Assembly (NCBI RefSeq): GCF_015694725.1
Contig: NZ_JADQDQ010000003.1
Coordinates: 434,001 to 498,000 of the forward strand
DNA: 64,000 bases
Direction: 5' to 3'
Source of the DNA: Hymenobacter jeongseonensis
GTDB taxonomy: Bacteria; Bacteroidota; Bacteroidia; Cytophagales; Hymenobacteraceae
The position numbers and the translations under genes are program-made. Below are positions 51,751-59,885 of this stretch, piece by piece (within the stretch, counting starts at the first letter, position 1; each line of letters begins with the position of its first letter). A model generated the notes under the pieces. The model was given only the letters and a program-made list of their open reading frames with translations, did not search any database and had not been told where the DNA came from.

Positions 51751-52473
51751 TCACAGTGCCAGGTAAAACCCCGCCAGTAGCTTTTGAAAATCTGCTGAAT
51801 ACTCGGAGCCAGCGCCCAGGTGAATAAACAATTCGGTTTCTACCGCCGCCGCGGCACTCCGCTGGAAGCGGCCGATGGTACGCGTGACGCGGCTGCCTGG
51901 TCGGTGCCGCACCAGTAGGCGCGTAGCCAACTGTAGTCCCGCCGTAGCGGCGGACTTTTCAAAAATGGCCATCTCTGGCGGTGGGAGCAACACGGTTAAC
52001 GCACCGTGGGGAAGCAGGAACTGGTGGGCAAATCCCGCCAACTCCTCAAAGGACAGCGACGCCGAACTTACGTGCCGGGCCGTGTTGCGGGCTGCATCGG
52101 CCGAAGCCAGCGACTGCCGGAAAAAGGGTGGATTGCAGACGATGTGGCTAAATGGTGCCGGGGCGGCGGCCGCAAGTGCGGCTAGGCTTTGGCCCCGCAC
52201 CCGAATGCGGGAAGCCCACGGACTACCGGCAACATTGGCGGCTGCCTGGGCCGCGGCGGCCACGTCAATTTCCACTGCTTCTATCGCGACTGTGGAATGG
52301 CGCTGCGCAGCCATCAGAGCCAGTAGGCCGGTGCCGGTGCCCACATCCAGCAGGCGAGTGGCGCCTGTGAGGTCCACGGCTGCTCCCAACAGGCAGGCAT
52401 CGGTGCTCACCTTCATGGCGCAGTGGCCTTGCTCAATCCGGAACTGCTGGAACTGGAAGTAGTCGTTGGGCAT
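51751..52473 (-). CDS. tRNA1(Val) A37 N6-methyltransferase-like (TrmN6/YfiC)
   Basis: SAM-dependent N6-adenine methyltransferase of 240 residues. The N-terminus FQFQQFRIEQGHCAMKVSTDACLLGAAVDL is typical of YfiC/TrmN6. Motif I is LLDVGTGTGLLALMAAQ, and the catalytic NPPF tetrad lies in HIVCNPPFFRQSL. The E. coli enzyme modifies A37 of tRNA1(Val). I used the ATG at 52473 (MPNDYFQFQ); an upstream in-frame start would overlap the RNase H gene end. It starts eight bases after the rnhA stop, so the two are probably co-transcribed. Confidence 0.9.
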   Translation of the reverse strand: MPNDYFQFQQFRIEQGHCAMKVSTDACLLGAAVDLTGATRLLDVGTGTGLLALMAAQRHSTVAIEAVEIDVAAAAQAAANVAGSPWASRIRVRGQSLAALAAAAPAPFSHIVCNPPFFRQSLASADAARNTARHVSSASLSFEELAGFAHQFLLPHGALTVLLPPPEMAIFEKSAATAGLQLATRLLVRHRPGSRVTRTIGRFQRSAAAAVETELFIHLGAGSEYSADFQKLLAGFYLAL

Positions 52474-52480
52474 GGGGCGG

Positions 52481-52951
52481 CTAGAGGAGCGGCGTTTTGA
52501 CCAAGGCTTCGTAGCCTTCGTCAATCAGCAGGCCTTTGCCCAGGGCGCTTTGCACGGCCAGCACATCGCAGCGCTCGTTTTCGGCGTGGCCGGCGTGGCC
52601 TTTAATCCAGTGAAAGCTGACTTTGCGCTGACGGTATATTTTTAGAAAGCGCCGCCACAGGTCCTCATTGGCTTTTTTGCCAAAATCCGGCTTCTTTTCC
52701 CAACCAAAAACCCACTTCTTTTCCACGGCATCCACCACGTATTTCGAGTCGGACACGACGCGGATGGGCAGTTCGGGCCGGTTCACGGCTTCGAGGCCCA
52801 CAATGACGGCCAGCAGTTCCATGCGGTTGTTGGTGGTAAGCCGGAAGCCCTGGGTCAGCTCCTTTTCGTGGGGGCCGTAGCGCAAAATTGCCCCGTAGCC
52901 GCCCGGCCCGGGGTTGCCGCGGGCCGACCCGTCGGTGAATAGATGAATCAT
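52481..52951 (-). CDS. rnhA: Ribonuclease HI
   Basis: Degrades RNA in RNA:DNA hybrids; 156 residues. Catalytic acids are the Asp of IHLFTDGSARGNPGPGGYGAIL, the Glu of TTNNRMELLAVIVGLEAV and the Asp of RVVSDSKYVVDAV, with the last one in HAGHAENERCDVLA. The basic handle region appears as KKWVFGWEKKPDFGKKANEDLW. The ATG at 52951 gives MIHLFTDGSARGN, a normal start. It is the first gene of the rnhA-trmN6 pair. Confidence 0.95.
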   Translation of the reverse strand: MIHLFTDGSARGNPGPGGYGAILRYGPHEKELTQGFRLTTNNRMELLAVIVGLEAVNRPELPIRVVSDSKYVVDAVEKKWVFGWEKKPDFGKKANEDLWRRFLKIYRQRKVSFHWIKGHAGHAENERCDVLAVQSALGKGLLIDEGYEALVKTPLL

Positions 52952-52984
52952 GATTTTAGTGTAACGGCCATATTTTAGACCCAA

Positions 52985-53087
52985 AACGCCATGCTGAGCT
53001 TGTCGTAGCATGTCTCCCGCAGCAGTAAACCAATCAAGGGGGATTAGTTGAGCGGGAGAGATGCTTCGACAAGCTCAGCATGACGTT
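52985..53087. repeat. Intergenic palindromic repeat, type B copy 2
   Basis: 36-base arms (52985-53020 and 53052-53087) pair with three mismatches. They begin AACG(C/T)CATGCTGAGC, followed by TTGTCG and AGCAT. It lies between the aminotransferase stop and the rnhA start, both on the minus strand. Confidence 0.88.
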
Positions 53088-53099
53088 CAAATTCCATAT

Positions 53100-54176
53100 T
53101 TAGCCAGGAAATTCTTTGGCAAAAAATTGCACCAGGGCTTCGAAGGCCGCATCTGGCACCGCAGGGAAGTTGGCTATGCGCACGGTGGTGTTTTTCAACG
53201 GCCCGTAGCCGCTGCCGAGGTGCAGGCCCACTTCCAGCGCCTTTCGCTTGATTTCTTCGATGGTGGCTGCGTCGCCTTTTAAGCCAATAACCGTGGTCGA
53301 GCGCGTTTCGGGGTTGGTGATGAGCGGTTGCAGGGGCGTGGCTTGCTCAAAAAAGTCATAGAGCTTTTGGGCGCGGTCTGCCAGGTGTTGGTGCATGGCT
53401 TTGATGGGCTCCCGGTCGGCCAAAACCCGGCTGAGCAGGTAGATGCCCAGCACGTTGGGCGTGTAGTTGGTCTGGAAGTTGAGCATCTGGCTCAGCATGG
53501 CGGGCAGGGCGTTGTAGTGCGCCCTGTCGTTCACGAGGCGGGCCTGGGCCACCGCCCGCGGCGAGAGCACCAGCACGCCCAGCCCGGCGGGCAGGCCAAA
53601 ACACTTCTGCACCGAGGCAAACCAAACGTCAGCCTTGATGTACTTGAGGTTGAGGCCCCCCAGGCTGCTGGTGGCATCCACGGCCAGCAGGGCCCCGCCG
53701 AGGCGGTTGTACAGGCTCAGAATAAAGCCTTCGCGCAGTTGGGTGGCGGTGCTGGTTTCGTTCTGGGTGATGCACACCAGGTCGGTGTCTTCGCCCGAAA
53801 AGGGGAGGGCCGCGATGTCGGGCACCTCATCAACGTCGAAAGCAATGCCGGTGCTGGCGGGCCGCAGGGCTTTGGCATATTTTAGCCACTTCTCGCCGAA
53901 GTCGCCGTTGTATAAGTGGAAGCTGCGGCGGGGCGTGAGGCTTTGGGCCAGGATTTCCCAGCATTCGGTGGCCGAGCCGGTGAAGAGCACGGTGTAATCC
54001 TGCGGAATGTTGAGCTTGGTCTTGAGGTCGGCCACGGTCTGCCGCACCAGGCTGGTTACTTTTTCGCTGCGGTGCGGGGCCGAGAGCCAGCCGTCGTCGA
54101 AAGCATCGGTGAGGTACTGGCGGACGGCAGGATATACGGCCGAAGGCCCGGGGTTGAAGGTGAAGAACGGAACCAC
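53100..54176 (-). CDS. Class V aminotransferase, phosphoserine-aminotransferase-like, GTG start
   Basis: Fold-type I PLP enzyme of 358 residues. FNPGPSAVYPAVRQYL at the N-terminus, FTGSATECWEIL (cofactor phosphate site), VDATSSLGGLNLKYIKADVWFASVQKCFGLPAGLGVLVLS (Asp and the PLP-binding Lys) and GSGYGPLKNTTVRIANFP near the end are all recognisable. Class V places it with SerC, alanine-glyoxylate and similar transaminases; SerC-like is my best guess. The only start that fits the N-terminal motif is GTG (54174-54176), nine codons before it. No ATG lies nearby. A small imperfect repeat sits directly upstream. Confidence 0.85.
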   Translation of the reverse strand: MVPFFTFNPGPSAVYPAVRQYLTDAFDDGWLSAPHRSEKVTSLVRQTVADLKTKLNIPQDYTVLFTGSATECWEILAQSLTPRRSFHLYNGDFGEKWLKYAKALRPASTGIAFDVDEVPDIAALPFSGEDTDLVCITQNETSTATQLREGFILSLYNRLGGALLAVDATSSLGGLNLKYIKADVWFASVQKCFGLPAGLGVLVLSPRAVAQARLVNDRAHYNALPAMLSQMLNFQTNYTPNVLGIYLLSRVLADREPIKAMHQHLADRAQKLYDFFEQATPLQPLITNPETRSTTVIGLKGDAATIEEIKRKALEVGLHLGSGYGPLKNTTVRIANFPAVPDAAFEALVQFFAKEFPG

Positions 54177-54405
54177 GGATTGAACGGATTTTCGAGTGGA
54201 GGAAATTCTGGGGCCGGTTTACAGACCTGGGCCACAACGAAAACATCGCCTGATGTATTGGCTGCGGCGCTGGGGCGGGGCGCCCAGAACGGATTGAGTG
54301 GCAGAAGAACGGGCCACCTGCGCAAAGTTCGGCTTCAAATCGTCGCCAACCGAAGACCGGCCCTGCTAAAACCCGGGCCTTGTTAAAATCCTGCTCGCCG
54401 TCGGC

Positions 54406-54852
54406 TCACACTCGAAACCCGGCGCGTTTGGGCTGCTGATTATGAAACCACTGCACGGCCAGCCGGTAACTTTCCAGCCCAAACCCGCTGATGCTGCCCG
54501 CACAATGACGCCCGAGCAGGCTCTTCTGGCGGAATTCCTCGCGCGCCGCCAGGTTGCTCAGGTGCACCTCCACTACGGGCGTGGCTATGGCGGCCACGGC
54601 ATCGGCCAGGGCAATGCTGGTGTGGGTATAAGCCCCCGCGTTGAGCACAATGCCGTGGTGTGTGAAGCCAACTTCGTGCAACTTGTCGAGCAATTCGCCC
54701 TCGTGGTTCGACTGAAAGTAGGTGAGGGTGAGGTGCGAAAATGCGGCTTCTAACTCCGGGAAAAAATCCTCGAACGAGCGGGTGCCATAGATTCCGGGTT
54801 CGCGCCGGCCAAGCAAATTCAGGTTGGGGCCGTTGATTATGAGGATGTTCAT
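54406..54852 (-). CDS. aroQ: 3-dehydroquinate dehydratase, type II
   Basis: Shikimate-pathway enzyme of 148 residues converting 3-dehydroquinate to 3-dehydroshikimate. The catalytic loop is INGPNLNLLGRREPGIYG (Arg and Tyr), the substrate-binding motif is LNAGAYTHTSIALADA, and VEVHLSNLAARE and SNHEGELLDKLHE supply further conserved residues. Length is typical of dodecameric type II enzymes. The ATG at 54852 (MNILIINGPN) is the family start. It is divergent from xerD. Confidence 0.95.
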   Translation of the reverse strand: MNILIINGPNLNLLGRREPGIYGTRSFEDFFPELEAAFSHLTLTYFQSNHEGELLDKLHEVGFTHHGIVLNAGAYTHTSIALADAVAAIATPVVEVHLSNLAAREEFRQKSLLGRHCAGSISGFGLESYRLAVQWFHNQQPKRAGFRV

Positions 54853-55025
54853 TGTGCAGTTAACAGTTGTCGGGGACCAGTTTTCAAAGGCTTGCTGCCG
54901 GTCAGGGCCCGGGTACGGCCGTTTCTGATTCCTTTTCTTCGACCTTTGAAGCTGCAAGCTAGACTTGCCCCCGGCAATTTTACGGTTGCTTCGCCCTGAC
55001 TCTCCACCGCCTTCTGTCCTTTCCA

Positions 55026-55928
55026 ATGATGACCTGGCCCCAGGCTATCCAGCAATTTCAGGGCTACCTCCGGCTCGAAAAGTCGCTCTCCCCAAATTCG
55101 GTGGAGGCGTACGTGCGCGACGTCACCAAGCTCCAGCAGTTTCTGGTAATGGAAAAGATGCACGCCGGTCCCCTGCAGGTGACCACGGCGTTGCTACGCG
55201 AGTTTCTGGCCACGCTGCAAGGCCTCGGGCTCAGCGCCACGTCGCAGGCGCGGACGCTGTCGGGGCTCAAAGCCTTCTTCAGCTTCCTGATAATGGAAGA
55301 CCTGCTGAAGCTGGACCCCACCGACACCCTGGAAGCGCCCAAAACCGGCCGCCACTTGCCCGACACCCTCAGCTATCCCGAAATCGAGGAACTACTGGCC
55401 GCCATCGACCTTAGCACCGACGACGGCCTGCGGGCCCGCGCCCTGCTCGAAGTTATGTATTCTTCTGGCCTGCGGGTGAGCGAGTTGTGCGACCTGCGGT
55501 TGTCGAATATGTATGCCGAGCAGGGTTTTGTGAAAGTAGTGGGCAAAGGCAACAAGGAGCGGCTGGTGCCCATTGGCCGCGAAGCCCTGAAGCACCTGAA
55601 CTTTTACCTCAGCGGTGTGCGGGGCCACCTCGACATCAAGAGCGGCGCCGAAGACGTGGTGTTTCTCAGTCAGCGCGGCCGGCCTATTTCCCGCATCACC
55701 GTCTTCACCACCCTCAAAAAACTGGCCGAGCAAGCTGGCCTGCGCAAGACCATCAGCCCGCACACGTTGCGCCATTCCTTCGCCACGCACCTCATCGAGG
55801 GCGGCGCCGACCTGCGCGCCGTGCAGGAAATGCTGGGCCATGCCAGCATTACCACCACCGAAATCTATACCCACCTGGACCGGGATTATTTGCGCCAGGT
55901 CATCACTGAGTTTCATCCGCGCAGCTAA
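55026..55928 (+). CDS. xerD: Site-specific tyrosine recombinase XerD
   Basis: Resolves chromosome dimers at dif with XerC; 300 residues. The N-terminal SAM-like core-binding domain starts WPQAIQQFQGYLRLEKSLSPNSVEAY. Catalytic residues are R150 (SSGLRVSELCDLR), the Lys of VVGKGNKERLVP, the HxLR of SPHTLRHSFATHLIEGG, the His of MLGHASITTTEIY, and Y281 in EIYTHLDRDYLR. Length and all six active-site residues are intact. It is followed by ftsK, which activates XerCD at dif, although an intervening 115 bases and a separate promoter argue against strict co-transcription. Confidence 0.93.
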   Translation: MMTWPQAIQQFQGYLRLEKSLSPNSVEAYVRDVTKLQQFLVMEKMHAGPLQVTTALLREFLATLQGLGLSATSQARTLSGLKAFFSFLIMEDLLKLDPTDTLEAPKTGRHLPDTLSYPEIEELLAAIDLSTDDGLRARALLEVMYSSGLRVSELCDLRLSNMYAEQGFVKVVGKGNKERLVPIGREALKHLNFYLSGVRGHLDIKSGAEDVVFLSQRGRPISRITVFTTLKKLAEQAGLRKTISPHTLRHSFATHLIEGGADLRAVQEMLGHASITTTEIYTHLDRDYLRQVITEFHPRS

Positions 55929-56016
55929 TACGGGTTGGGGGAGGAGGGAAGCCGAGGGGCAAAGAATAACGCTGCTCATTTTCTAGCCAACGGGCCATTT
56001 GCAACCCTGCATTGCG

Positions 56017-56024
56017 TAAATTTG
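56017..56024 (+). promoter_or_regulatory. -7 element upstream of ftsK
   Basis: TAAATTTG exactly fits TAnnTTTG, 19 bases before the ftsK ATG. A TTTG at 55998-56001 lies only 15 bases upstream, shorter than the usual spacing. Confidence 0.45.
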
Positions 56025-56043
56025 GCCTTTATGCTTCCTCCGA

Positions 56044-58971
56044 ATGGCAGATAATCGTTATAAAAATACCCCTGCTGGCCCTTCTGCCAACCGCCCCGCC
56101 GACGCCCGTCAGCCCCGGCAAAACGAGCCGCGCCCCGCTAGCCCCCGTCCCGAGCCGGCTCCCGTGCGCCCGGAGCCCCGCCCCGCCGCTGCCAATGTGC
56201 CCAAAGCCGCCCGGGTTGCGGCCGCGCCTAAGCCGCCCCGTGCCCCGCGTGGCCCGCTGCCCGGCCTGAGCAACCTGCTGGCCATTTTGCGCGACCGGCG
56301 TTTTCATTTGTTCATTGGGTTTGGCTTGCTGCTCGCCAGCTTGTACCTGACCATTGCTTTCACGTCGTTCCTCTTTACCGGCCACGCCGACCAGAGCGTG
56401 GTGGCTGGCCTGGGCAACACACCGCTCAAAGAAGCCGGCCAGGAATCGGGCAATTGGCTGGGCCTGCTTGGCGCCTGGGCCGCCGAACTGTTTATCTACA
56501 AGCTATTTGGCGTAGCCGCATTTGCCCTGATTCCGGTGGTTTTCTTCCTAGGATACAAGATTGTGTTCCGAACCGCAACCGGTTCGGTGAGCTACGTGCT
56601 GGCGCTGGGCCTGTTCAGCATGGCCTGGCTGAGCGTGCTGCTGGGCTATGTGGTCGTGACCCTGGCCACGCCCGGTGCCGACCCCGTTCTGGCGCACCGG
56701 CTCGACTTTTTGTGCGGCGGCGTGGGTTTCGAGGCCGCATCTTGGCTCGATAGCCTCATTGGCTGGGGCACGGTGCTGCTGCTGACCTTTGTATTGATTT
56801 CGTTTGTGGTGTTCTTTTTCAACGTCACCAGCATCAACCTCGCCAGCTTCCGCCGCCTCGGAGTGGAAGACGATGCCGAGGAAGATGCTGAAATTGAAGC
56901 CGAGCTGGCCGCCGAGCAAGCCGCTGCCTCGGCGCCGGTAGTAGCCGCCGCGCCAGTTAAAGCCAAGCCGGCCATACAGGAATCTGCCGCGAATTCGGCT
57001 GCTACCAGTGCCGCGGGTGGAGAGAAGACGGGCCGGGCTGCGCTCCAATTGGACGCCGATGAGCTAGCTGCTTCCGCCTCGCCTTCAGTTGAATTTGAAC
57101 CGGCACCGCGCGTTGGTGCTGGTGTGGCGCTGTCGGTAGCCAGCTCAGAGGTGGCTGCCGTGGCCGCTACTGCGGCGGCTGTTGCACCGCTTGTGGCCGC
57201 TGGTCCGGCCTTTTCCATTGAAATGCCCACCCCCGACCTTGCGCCAAGTGTGCCACTGTCGACGATTCCCACGCCGCTTTCCCTGGCCGATTTGGCCGAT
57301 GGCGACCTCCCGGCTCCGGCCCCCAAGGTTTCTCTTCCCGCTCCCCGCTCGCTGGAAATCACCACCCCCGGCCGCGACGACCTGGACCCCAATGCCGGTG
57401 CCGACATCGCGGCCGTGGCCGACGAGGACGAGGATGCCGATACCATGCCCCCCGGCAATTACGACCCCACGCTCGAGCTCTCTCGCTTTCAGTTCCCCAC
57501 CCTTGAACTGCTCAACGACTACGGCGTGGCCAAGGCCCAGGTCACCAAAGAAGAGCTAGAAGCCAACAAGGACCGCATCGTGGAAACGCTGGGCCACTAC
57601 GGCATCAGCATCGCCAGCATCAAGGCCACCATCGGCCCCACGGTCACGCTCTATGAAATTGTGCCCGAAGCCGGGGTGCGCATCTCCAAAATCAAGGCAT
57701 TGGAGGATGATATTGCGTTGAGCTTGGCCGCGTTGGGTATCCGTATTATTGCCCCCATTCCGGGTAAGGGCACCATCGGCATTGAGGTGCCGAACACGAA
57801 AAAGGAGATGGTGAGCATCCGCTCGGTGCTGGGCTCGGAGAAGTTTGCACGCAGCGAAATGGATTTGCCCATTGCCTTCGGGCGCACCATTACAAACGAG
57901 GTATTCGTGGCCGATTTGGCCAAAATGCCCCACTTGCTCATGGCCGGCGCCACGGGCCAGGGCAAGTCGGTGGGCCTGAACGTGATTCTGGCCTCGCTGC
58001 TCTACAAGCGCCACCCGGCCCAGCTCAAGTTTGTGCTGGTCGACCCCAAAAAGGTGGAATTGAGCATCTTCAACAAGATTGAGCGCCACTACCTGGCCAA
58101 GCTGCCCGACACCGATGAGGCCATCATCACCGACACCAAAAAGGTGGTGAATACCCTCAACTCGCTGTGCATGGAGATGGACCGGCGCTACGATTTGCTG
58201 AAAGAAGCCGGCTGCCGCAACCTCAAGGAATACAACCACAAGTTCATCGAGCGCCGCCTCAACCCAAAGAAAGGCCACCGCTTCCTGCCCTTCATCGTGC
58301 TGGTCATCGACGAATTGGCCGACTTGATGATGACGGCGGGCAAGGAGGTGGAAACCCCCATCGCACGCCTCGCCCAACTGGCCCGCGCCATCGGCATTCA
58401 CCTCATTGTGGCCACCCAGCGCCCCAGCGTGAACGTAATTACGGGTATCATCAAGGCCAACTTCCCTTGCCGGATTTCCTTTAAGGTGACCAGCAAGATT
58501 GACTCGCGTACCATTCTGGATACCGGCGGCGCCGACCAGCTTATTGGCCAGGGCGACATGCTGTTCTCGGCCGGCTCCGACCTAATACGCGTGCAGTGCG
58601 CCTTCATCGACACGCCCGAAGTGGACCGCGTCTGCGATTTCATCGGCGGCCAGCAAGGCTATTCTGATGCCTATTTGCTACCCGAAGTGGCCGGGGCCGA
58701 CGGCGACGCCGGCGGCGGTAACGAAGAAATGGACCCCTCGGAGCGCGACTCCATGTTTGAGGATGCAGCCCGTTGCATCGTACTGCACCAGCAGGGCAGC
58801 ACCAGCCTGCTCCAGCGCAAGCTCAAGCTGGGCTACAACCGCGCCGGCCGCCTCATCGACCAGCTCCAGCACGCGGGCATCGTGGGGCCATTCGAAGGCA
58901 GCAAAGCCCGCGACGTGCTTATTCCAGACGAATACGCGCTGGAGCAGTTGCTAAATAGTCTGAGCAAATAG
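56044..58971 (+). CDS. ftsK: DNA translocase FtsK
   Basis: 975-residue septal DNA pump for chromosome segregation. A Pro/Arg/Ala-rich cytoplasmic N-terminus (1-75) precedes four membrane helices, including FHLFIGFGLLLASLYLTIAF and LLLTFVLISFVVFFFNV (to about 260). A low-complexity Ala/Pro/Glu linker runs to about 470. The RecA-like motor starts near YGISIASIKATIGPTVTLYEI, has Walker A GATGQGKS at 635-642 and Walker B LVIDELADLMM, then ATQRPSVNVITG. The gamma winged helix (AARCIVLHQQGSTSLLQRKLKLGYNRAGRLIDQLQ, about 905-960) should read KOPS sequences. The ATG at 56044 follows an exact -7 element. Confidence 0.96.
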   Translation: MADNRYKNTPAGPSANRPADARQPRQNEPRPASPRPEPAPVRPEPRPAAANVPKAARVAAAPKPPRAPRGPLPGLSNLLAILRDRRFHLFIGFGLLLASLYLTIAFTSFLFTGHADQSVVAGLGNTPLKEAGQESGNWLGLLGAWAAELFIYKLFGVAAFALIPVVFFLGYKIVFRTATGSVSYVLALGLFSMAWLSVLLGYVVVTLATPGADPVLAHRLDFLCGGVGFEAASWLDSLIGWGTVLLLTFVLISFVVFFFNVTSINLASFRRLGVEDDAEEDAEIEAELAAEQAAASAPVVAAAPVKAKPAIQESAANSAATSAAGGEKTGRAALQLDADELAASASPSVEFEPAPRVGAGVALSVASSEVAAVAATAAAVAPLVAAGPAFSIEMPTPDLAPSVPLSTIPTPLSLADLADGDLPAPAPKVSLPAPRSLEITTPGRDDLDPNAGADIAAVADEDEDADTMPPGNYDPTLELSRFQFPTLELLNDYGVAKAQVTKEELEANKDRIVETLGHYGISIASIKATIGPTVTLYEIVPEAGVRISKIKALEDDIALSLAALGIRIIAPIPGKGTIGIEVPNTKKEMVSIRSVLGSEKFARSEMDLPIAFGRTITNEVFVADLAKMPHLLMAGATGQGKSVGLNVILASLLYKRHPAQLKFVLVDPKKVELSIFNKIERHYLAKLPDTDEAIITDTKKVVNTLNSLCMEMDRRYDLLKEAGCRNLKEYNHKFIERRLNPKKGHRFLPFIVLVIDELADLMMTAGKEVETPIARLAQLARAIGIHLIVATQRPSVNVITGIIKANFPCRISFKVTSKIDSRTILDTGGADQLIGQGDMLFSAGSDLIRVQCAFIDTPEVDRVCDFIGGQQGYSDAYLLPEVAGADGDAGGGNEEMDPSERDSMFEDAARCIVLHQQGSTSLLQRKLKLGYNRAGRLIDQLQHAGIVGPFEGSKARDVLIPDEYALEQLLNSLSK

Positions 58972-59060
58972 TTGGTGTGGCAATTTTGAGTGCCACATAG
59001 CCAGTAAGTTGGCTGGCTACGATGGATGCACTTACCGTCGGTGAAAACTTGGAAACCAAT

Positions 59061-59068
59061 TATTTTTG
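59061..59068 (+). promoter_or_regulatory. Candidate -7 element upstream of the lolA-like gene
   Basis: TATTTTTG exactly fits TAnnTTTG, about 100 bases before the start codon of the gene at 59172. No -33 partner at the usual spacing. Confidence 0.35.
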
Positions 59069-59171
59069 TTTTAATTGGTCGTCCAGTAGCACTTTGGCCG
59101 GTCGTTTGTTAAACAGAAACCGTATCAGGCCATCAGGGCGTCCTTCGGCGCTTGTAGCTCTTCCCTTACCA

Positions 59172-59816
59172 ATGAAAAAATCTCTTTCTCTGCTGTTGTT
59201 CGCGGCCACGCTGGCATTGCCCGCTGCTGCTCAGCAAGACCCCAAAGCTGGCAAAATTCTTGACCAGATGAGCGCAAAATACCAGTCGCTGAAGGCCTTC
59301 CAGGCTAATTTTACGCAGACGCTGGAGAATCCTTCGGCCAAGGTGAAGCAAAACATCAACGGTGATATTTTGGTGAGCGGCCAGAAATTTCGTTTGAAAA
59401 TCAGCGGCCAGGAAGTCATCAACGATGGCAAAACCACTTGGACTTACCTGAAAAATGAAAACGAGGTCAACATCTCAGATTCCGACCCGGAAGCCCAAGA
59501 TATGTCGCCCTCGCAGATTTACACCATGTACAAAAAGGGGTATAAGTACACCTACGTGCAGCAAGTACAGGAAGCCGGCGAGGCCATTGATGTGATTGAA
59601 CTATCGCCCGAAAGCCGCCAGAATGACGTGTTTAAAGTGCGACTGAAAGTCCGCAAGAAGGATGCTTCGGTAAAAAGCTGGCAGATGTTCAAAAAGAACG
59701 GTAACCAGTACACCTTTGCCATTAAGAAATTTCAGCCCAATCCGACTGTTGATGCCAGTACGTTTGCCTTTGATAAGGCAAAGTACAAGGGCGTGAAAGT
59801 GGTGGATTTGCGTTAG
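59172..59816 (+). CDS. Outer-membrane lipoprotein carrier protein LolA-like
   Basis: 214 residues with a signal peptide (MKKSLSLLLFAATLALPAAAQ). The mature part is a LolA-type half-barrel: AGKILDQMSAKYQSLKAFQANFTQTLENPSAKVKQNINGDILVSGQKFRLKI, then NDGKTTWTYLKNENEVNISDS and KFQPNPTVDASTFAFD. LolA carries lipoproteins across the periplasm; the ChuA-like hydrophobic cavity cannot be checked here. It follows ftsK by 200 bases and precedes a terminator. Only the ATG at 59172 gives a signal peptide. Confidence 0.87.
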   Translation: MKKSLSLLLFAATLALPAAAQQDPKAGKILDQMSAKYQSLKAFQANFTQTLENPSAKVKQNINGDILVSGQKFRLKISGQEVINDGKTTWTYLKNENEVNISDSDPEAQDMSPSQIYTMYKKGYKYTYVQQVQEAGEAIDVIELSPESRQNDVFKVRLKVRKKDASVKSWQMFKKNGNQYTFAIKKFQPNPTVDASTFAFDKAKYKGVKVVDLR

Positions 59817-59840
59817 TCTAGGAAAAAAATATTGAAATGT

Positions 59841-59876
59841 TAAACGGCCGGTCTCGAAAGAGGCGGGCCGTTTTAC
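59841..59876 (+). terminator. Terminator after the lolA-like gene
   Basis: TAAACGGCC and GGCCGTTTTA flank an imperfect GC-rich stem (GGTCT/AGGCG) and end in T-rich sequence. It overlaps the promoter of the next gene. Confidence 0.65.
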
Positions 59877-59881
59877 ATTTG
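59874..59881 (+). promoter_or_regulatory. -7 element directly before the DUF2851 gene
   Basis: TACATTTG exactly fits TAnnTTTG and ends four bases before the ATG at 59886, so a leaderless mRNA is predicted. It sits at the end of the preceding terminator. Confidence 0.55.
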
Positions 59882-59885
59882 TTCC

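Noticed and set aside
55026..55928. Considered whether the tyrosine recombinase marks an integrated element
   Set aside because: Full-length XerD beside ftsK in a house-keeping region, with no flanking direct repeats or cargo genes.
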